Origin: Antricoccus suffuscus
GTDB taxonomy: Bacteria; Actinomycetota; Actinomycetes; Mycobacteriales; Antricoccaceae
DNA: 64,000 nucleotides
Direction of reading: 5' to 3'
Assembly: GCF_003003235.1 (NCBI RefSeq)
Contig: NZ_PVUE01000011.1
Coordinates: 87,894 to 151,893, forward strand
Shown: one piece after another, positions 60,871 to 64,000 of the stretch
Numbering within the stretch: the first letter of the stretch is position 1
Layout of the letters: each line of letters opens with the position of its first letter
Notes under the pieces: generated by a model
The model's database searches: none
Told to the model about the DNA's origin: nothing
What the model saw: only the letters and a program-made list of their open reading frames with translations
Made by a program: the position numbers and the translations under genes

Positions 60871-62451
60871 TCACGGCAATGGCAGACCCTCGGCCGGAGC
60901 AAGCTGCGCGGCTCGGAGGCGTAGTGCCTTCTTGTCAATCTTGTCGAGTAGCCCGGTCGGCATCTCATCGATGAAGTAGACGGCGCGCGGACGTTTGAAG
61001 TCGGCAAGATCCTTTGCACAAATGGCGTGAATCTTCTTCTCGATTTCGTCCCGCCGGGCGTTTGCCTCGTCGTTGAGCTTCACGAATACGACGGGTACTT
61101 CAGAGAGCATGTCGTGGGGTGAGGCGATCACGGCGGCGCTATGCAGGTCGACCGGCCCGAGCTGGGTGATCAGCAGCGCTTCGATCTGCCGCGCCGAGAC
61201 ATTTTCACCGCCGACACGCAGCACGTCCTTGTCGCGATCCGCGAAGTAGTAGAAGCCCTCCTCGTCGAACCACACCTGATCACCGGTCTGGAACCAGCCG
61301 TCCTCGGTGAACGCCTTTTCATTCGCTTCCTTGTTGTTGAAGTATCCCGCGGTCAGCTGTACGCCGCGGGTCCCGCGTACGTAGAGATCGCCGATCTCGC
61401 GCGCTTCGACGTGTTTGCCGGTGACCGGATCCACGACTGCAATCTGGTAGCCGGGGGCCGGCGTACCGATTGCACCGTCTGGGATGTCGATCGCCATCTC
61501 GCGGCGCAGGCCGCCGGTGATCGTCTCGGTCATGCCCCACGCAGAATAGATCTGCGCGCCGAACAGCTTCTCGATGTCGCGAGACCGGGCACCGAAGAAC
61601 AGCGTGCGGTAGTGATGCTTCGGCATCTCATACTTTGCGATCGCCTTCAGCCCGAATGGCTGCAGGCTCGTCAGCGTGCAGCCGTGCCGCATGGAAACGT
61701 CCCAAAACGCGCTCGCCGAGAACTTCGGCTGCAGTATGACGCGGCCTCCGGCCCAGAGCATCGGCCACACATTCCAGCCTTGCGCATGCGTGTGAAACAG
61801 CGGCATGTTCACCAGGTAGCGATCCGACGGCTTGATGGCCATGTTCTCCGCGGCAGACCGGGCACCCCAGAGCACGTTGGCGTGCGTATGGATGACGGCC
61901 TTCGGGCGTGCCGTCGTACCGGACGTGTATTGAATCCCGGCCGGTAGCAGCGCATCGGCGGGCCGACGCTGCGCCATCTCGTCGTGCTGAAGCAACTCGT
62001 CCCAGTCCTCGCCGATGACGGCGTACCAGGACAGGCCTGCGGTGTTGGCCTTGAGCTCATCGAACAGGTGCGGCATCGTTACGGCCGCGACCGCGCCGGA
62101 GTGTTCGGCGAAATAGGTCAGTTCGTCCCCGACACAGCGAGTGTTGGTCGTTACCGCGATCGCGCCGAGGACCGAACACGCATACCAGGTGATCAGCATT
62201 TCCGGGCAGTTGTCGCAATGCACGAGCAGCCGGTCGCCCTTGACGATCCCGCGCTTAGACAGGCCGGCCGCGACTTTGCGTACGTCGTCCCAGAATTGCG
62301 CGTAGGTCCAGGTCCGCTCGGCGTCATCGCGCGGCACCCAGGTGAGGAACACCTGATCACTGGAAACCTCGGCGCGATAGGCGAGGAGCCAGGGGACGTC
62401 CTTGCCATTGAACGTGTAGTCGGGCAGTTCCAGATTCAATGCAGGCAGCAT
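60871..62451 (-). CDS. Acyl-CoA synthetase (AMP-forming), crotonobetaine/cyclohexanecarboxylate-CoA ligase-like
   Basis: The 526-residue ANL ligase has QYTSGTTARPKAVIHTHAN (P-loop), AWGMTETITG, TGDQVWFDEEGFYYFADRDKDVLRVGGENVSARQIEAL and the C-terminal Lys region PTGLLDKIDKKALR. The unusual ...TARPKAV P-loop end still keeps the core TSGTT. It activates a carboxylic acid for entry to the nearby oxidation modules. It diverges from the ABC binding-protein gene. Confidence 0.92.
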   Translation of the reverse strand: MLPALNLELPDYTFNGKDVPWLLAYRAEVSSDQVFLTWVPRDDAERTWTYAQFWDDVRKVAAGLSKRGIVKGDRLLVHCDNCPEMLITWYACSVLGAIAVTTNTRCVGDELTYFAEHSGAVAAVTMPHLFDELKANTAGLSWYAVIGEDWDELLQHDEMAQRRPADALLPAGIQYTSGTTARPKAVIHTHANVLWGARSAAENMAIKPSDRYLVNMPLFHTHAQGWNVWPMLWAGGRVILQPKFSASAFWDVSMRHGCTLTSLQPFGLKAIAKYEMPKHHYRTLFFGARSRDIEKLFGAQIYSAWGMTETITGGLRREMAIDIPDGAIGTPAPGYQIAVVDPVTGKHVEAREIGDLYVRGTRGVQLTAGYFNNKEANEKAFTEDGWFQTGDQVWFDEEGFYYFADRDKDVLRVGGENVSARQIEALLITQLGPVDLHSAAVIASPHDMLSEVPVVFVKLNDEANARRDEIEKKIHAICAKDLADFKRPRAVYFIDEMPTGLLDKIDKKALRLRAAQLAPAEGLPLP

Positions 62452-62607
62452 GCCAGTCAGCTCTCATTGTCGACCGCAGTATTGACTACCGGTTTGTACC
62501 ACAGACGATCCACTCACGAACCTGGACAGACCGCTTAGGGATGACCGAATCCGTTTATGCCATTGTGTATCCGAACCCAAAGTCGAGACAAACCGTGAGG
62601 TAGCAGG

Positions 62608-63858
62608 ATGATTCGTGGTCGTAAGGCATTGCTGGGCGCAACTTTGAGCTTCATAGTGATTACCGCAGCCTGCACGACCAAGTCCGGCTCGCAAACCGAG
62701 ACGTCGACTGACGCGAAGGGCGTGAAGAGCGACATCGGCGTCACCGACGACACCATCACACTTGGCGTTCAAGCCGACCTGTCCGGAGTCTTTAAGGCCA
62801 GCGGACTTGGGCTGACCCACGGCGACCAGATCTGGGCCGATGCCGTTAACGCCGAAGGCGGTATCTGCGGTCGCAAGGTCGAGATCAATGTCGTGGACCA
62901 CGGTTACGATGCGGCCAAAGCAAAGACTCTATTTTCGGACCAGCAGTCCAAAATCCTTGGCTACGTAACGATTGTCGGGTCGCCGCCGGCCGCCGCATTG
63001 AAGCCGTTGATGGTCGAGAACGACATGCTCGGCATCCCGAGCGGCGTCGCGTCCACCGGCCTCGACGTACCCAACTTCATCATGGCGGCCTCGACGTACG
63101 ACATCGAGACGGTAAACGGCCTGGCGTACCTGCAGAAGATCGGCAAGCTTGCGGACGGCGACAAGATCGGCCATATCTACCTGGACTCCGAATACGGCCA
63201 GAACGCGCTCCTCGGCTCCAAGTACTACGCCAAGGAACACGACCAGAAGATCGTCGAGTCGAAAATAACGAGCGCAGACACCGACTTGTCTTCGAGCGTG
63301 GTGAAGATGAAGCAGGAGAAGGTCAACGCCATCGTCATCTCAGGCACGCCCGCGCAGACCGGGTCGCTGGTGACGCTCGCGGACTCGATGAACGTGCCGA
63401 TCCTCGGTAGTGCGCCAACTTTTGATGTAGGTCTGGTGGACACTCCGGCTAAGGACTCCTTCGGCAACTATTACCACATGGCGTTCAACCTGCCGTTCTC
63501 AAGCGACGCGCCCGCGAACCAGGCGATTGTCCAGACTTATAACGCGAAATACACCGATCCACCGATCGACTACGTGCAGGCCGGTTACATTTCCGGTCTG
63601 GCGTGGCAGGGCATCCTGACGAAGGCGTGCGAACTGAAGGACCTGACTCGGGCCGGTGTCCTGAAGGCGGCCGGTCAGGCCAAAGCCGATGCCAAGGGAC
63701 TCGCGGGACAACTCGACTTCACCAACCCGGGGGAACCGGCAACCCGCGAATCATTGGTCGAGAAGGTCGATCCGGCCGCGCCGGGCGGGCTGACCGTGAT
63801 TGAGCCATTGTCGGAGTCGAAGGAAGCGACGAGCTATAAGACGCCCTTCCAGAGGTAA
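62608..63858 (+). CDS. Branched-chain amino acid/amide-type ABC substrate-binding lipoprotein
   Basis: The 416-residue protein has a lipoprotein signal ending TAAC and the Peripla_BP_6 pattern: GVTDDTITLGVQADLSGVFKASGLGLTHGDQIWADAVNAEGGICGRKVEI and GHIYLDSEYGQNALLGSKYYAKEHDQKIVESKI. It probably delivers an amino acid, amide, or small organic acid to an ABC permease, but no permease or ATPase lies in the window. GAGG precedes the ATG. Divergent from the CoA ligase, so the ligand may be its substrate or a related acid. Confidence 0.9.
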   Translation: MIRGRKALLGATLSFIVITAACTTKSGSQTETSTDAKGVKSDIGVTDDTITLGVQADLSGVFKASGLGLTHGDQIWADAVNAEGGICGRKVEINVVDHGYDAAKAKTLFSDQQSKILGYVTIVGSPPAAALKPLMVENDMLGIPSGVASTGLDVPNFIMAASTYDIETVNGLAYLQKIGKLADGDKIGHIYLDSEYGQNALLGSKYYAKEHDQKIVESKITSADTDLSSSVVKMKQEKVNAIVISGTPAQTGSLVTLADSMNVPILGSAPTFDVGLVDTPAKDSFGNYYHMAFNLPFSSDAPANQAIVQTYNAKYTDPPIDYVQAGYISGLAWQGILTKACELKDLTRAGVLKAAGQAKADAKGLAGQLDFTNPGEPATRESLVEKVDPAAPGGLTVIEPLSESKEATSYKTPFQR

Positions 63859-63882
63859 CCGCCCCCGCTCGCTCGCACCGGC

Positions 63883-63911
63883 GATCCGTCACGTATGTCC
63901 GGCGATCCGTC
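63883..63911. repeat. Relative of the 21-bp repeat, interrupted
   Basis: GATCCGTCACGTATGTCCGGC at 63883-63903 differs by a few bases from the 21-bp units near 26392, and a second partial unit GATCCGTC follows at 63904-63911 before the transposase-like end. The two arrays define a dispersed intergenic repeat family. Confidence 0.6.
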
Positions 63912-63918
63912 GGTGAAT

Positions 63919-64000
63919 TCAAGGGGTGGTCGCAACACGTTCTTGGTTTTCTAGGTCCTGGTTGAGGAGTTTAGTGAATACCTCGCGGGGAGTGTAGAAG
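63919..64000 (-). CDS. Transposase C-terminus, probable IS30-like, partial
   Basis: The reverse strand reads into the window with FYTPREVFTKLL...NQERVATTP and a TGA at 63919. The (T)PREVF and short basic C-terminus resemble the end of IS30-family transposases (PAEVFxxLL), but 27 codons are too few for a firm family call. The element boundary is probably near 63912, inside the second repeat unit. Rest lies outside the window. Confidence 0.45.
   Translation of the reverse strand, partial: FYTPREVFTKLLNQDLENQERVATTP

Overview
The window is high-GC, densely coding DNA with many GTG/TTG starts, several apparently leaderless genes and a strong load of beta-oxidation-type enzymes. An MT0933-type antitoxin, the SepX/GlpR septal protein downstream of galU-moeA-rimJ, and heteromeric FadE-like acyl-CoA dehydrogenase pairs all point to an actinobacterium with a metabolically versatile, lipid/terpenoid/aromatic-degrading chromosome. 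The genus cannot be fixed from the sequence alone.

Layout. 1-12.2 kb: a cyclase-family gene running off the left edge, two class-C beta-lactamase-like serine hydrolases, an arylsulfotransferase-like lipoprotein, a translationally coupled GntR regulator and Fsr-type MFS exporter, a TetR regulator facing an aldo-keto reductase across two matching palindromes, an alpha/beta hydrolase, and an orphan sensor kinase whose response regulator survives only as a 15-codon scar. 12.2-20 kb: an SDR, tRNA-Arg(CCU), a sulfite-oxidase-like molybdoenzyme, TesB, a PPOX-like protein, an HNH endonuclease and a complete four-gene osmoprotectant ABC transporter. 20-29.5 kb: housekeeping/core genes (MT0933 antitoxin, mscL, a SAF-domain protein, a FmdB-like zinc ribbon, 5-formyl-THF cyclo-ligase, galU, moeA, rimJ, sepX/glpR, phzF-like, VOC) with a six-copy 21-bp tandem repeat.

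29.6-37.5 kb looks like an acquired island: tRNA-Ala(CGC), a decayed IS256-family element with inverted repeats, then a three-gene overlapping operon encoding a TPR/HEPN protein, a PD-(D/E)XK nuclease-like protein and an 1188-residue Ski2-like DExH helicase. The last two resemble HamA-HamB of the Hachiman anti-phage system; the HEPN/TPR partner is unusual, and this is the best candidate in the window for an undescribed defence variant.

37.6-64 kb is catabolic: two acyl-CoA dehydrogenase pairs that lack the usual catalytic Glu position (as in steroid-type heterotetramers), a tandem fused CaiB/BaiF CoA-transferase, two acyl-CoA ligases, SDRs, a DUF169 protein, a haem aldoxime dehydratase, a PIG-L deacetylase, a split ThDP decarboxylase next to an amidohydrolase, an ArsR-CDF metal cassette, a nitroreductase, a DHA2 exporter with a VOC-gene scar at its start, and a branched-chain-amino-acid-type binding lipoprotein. 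The right edge enters a probable IS30-like element inserted in a relative of the 21-bp repeat.
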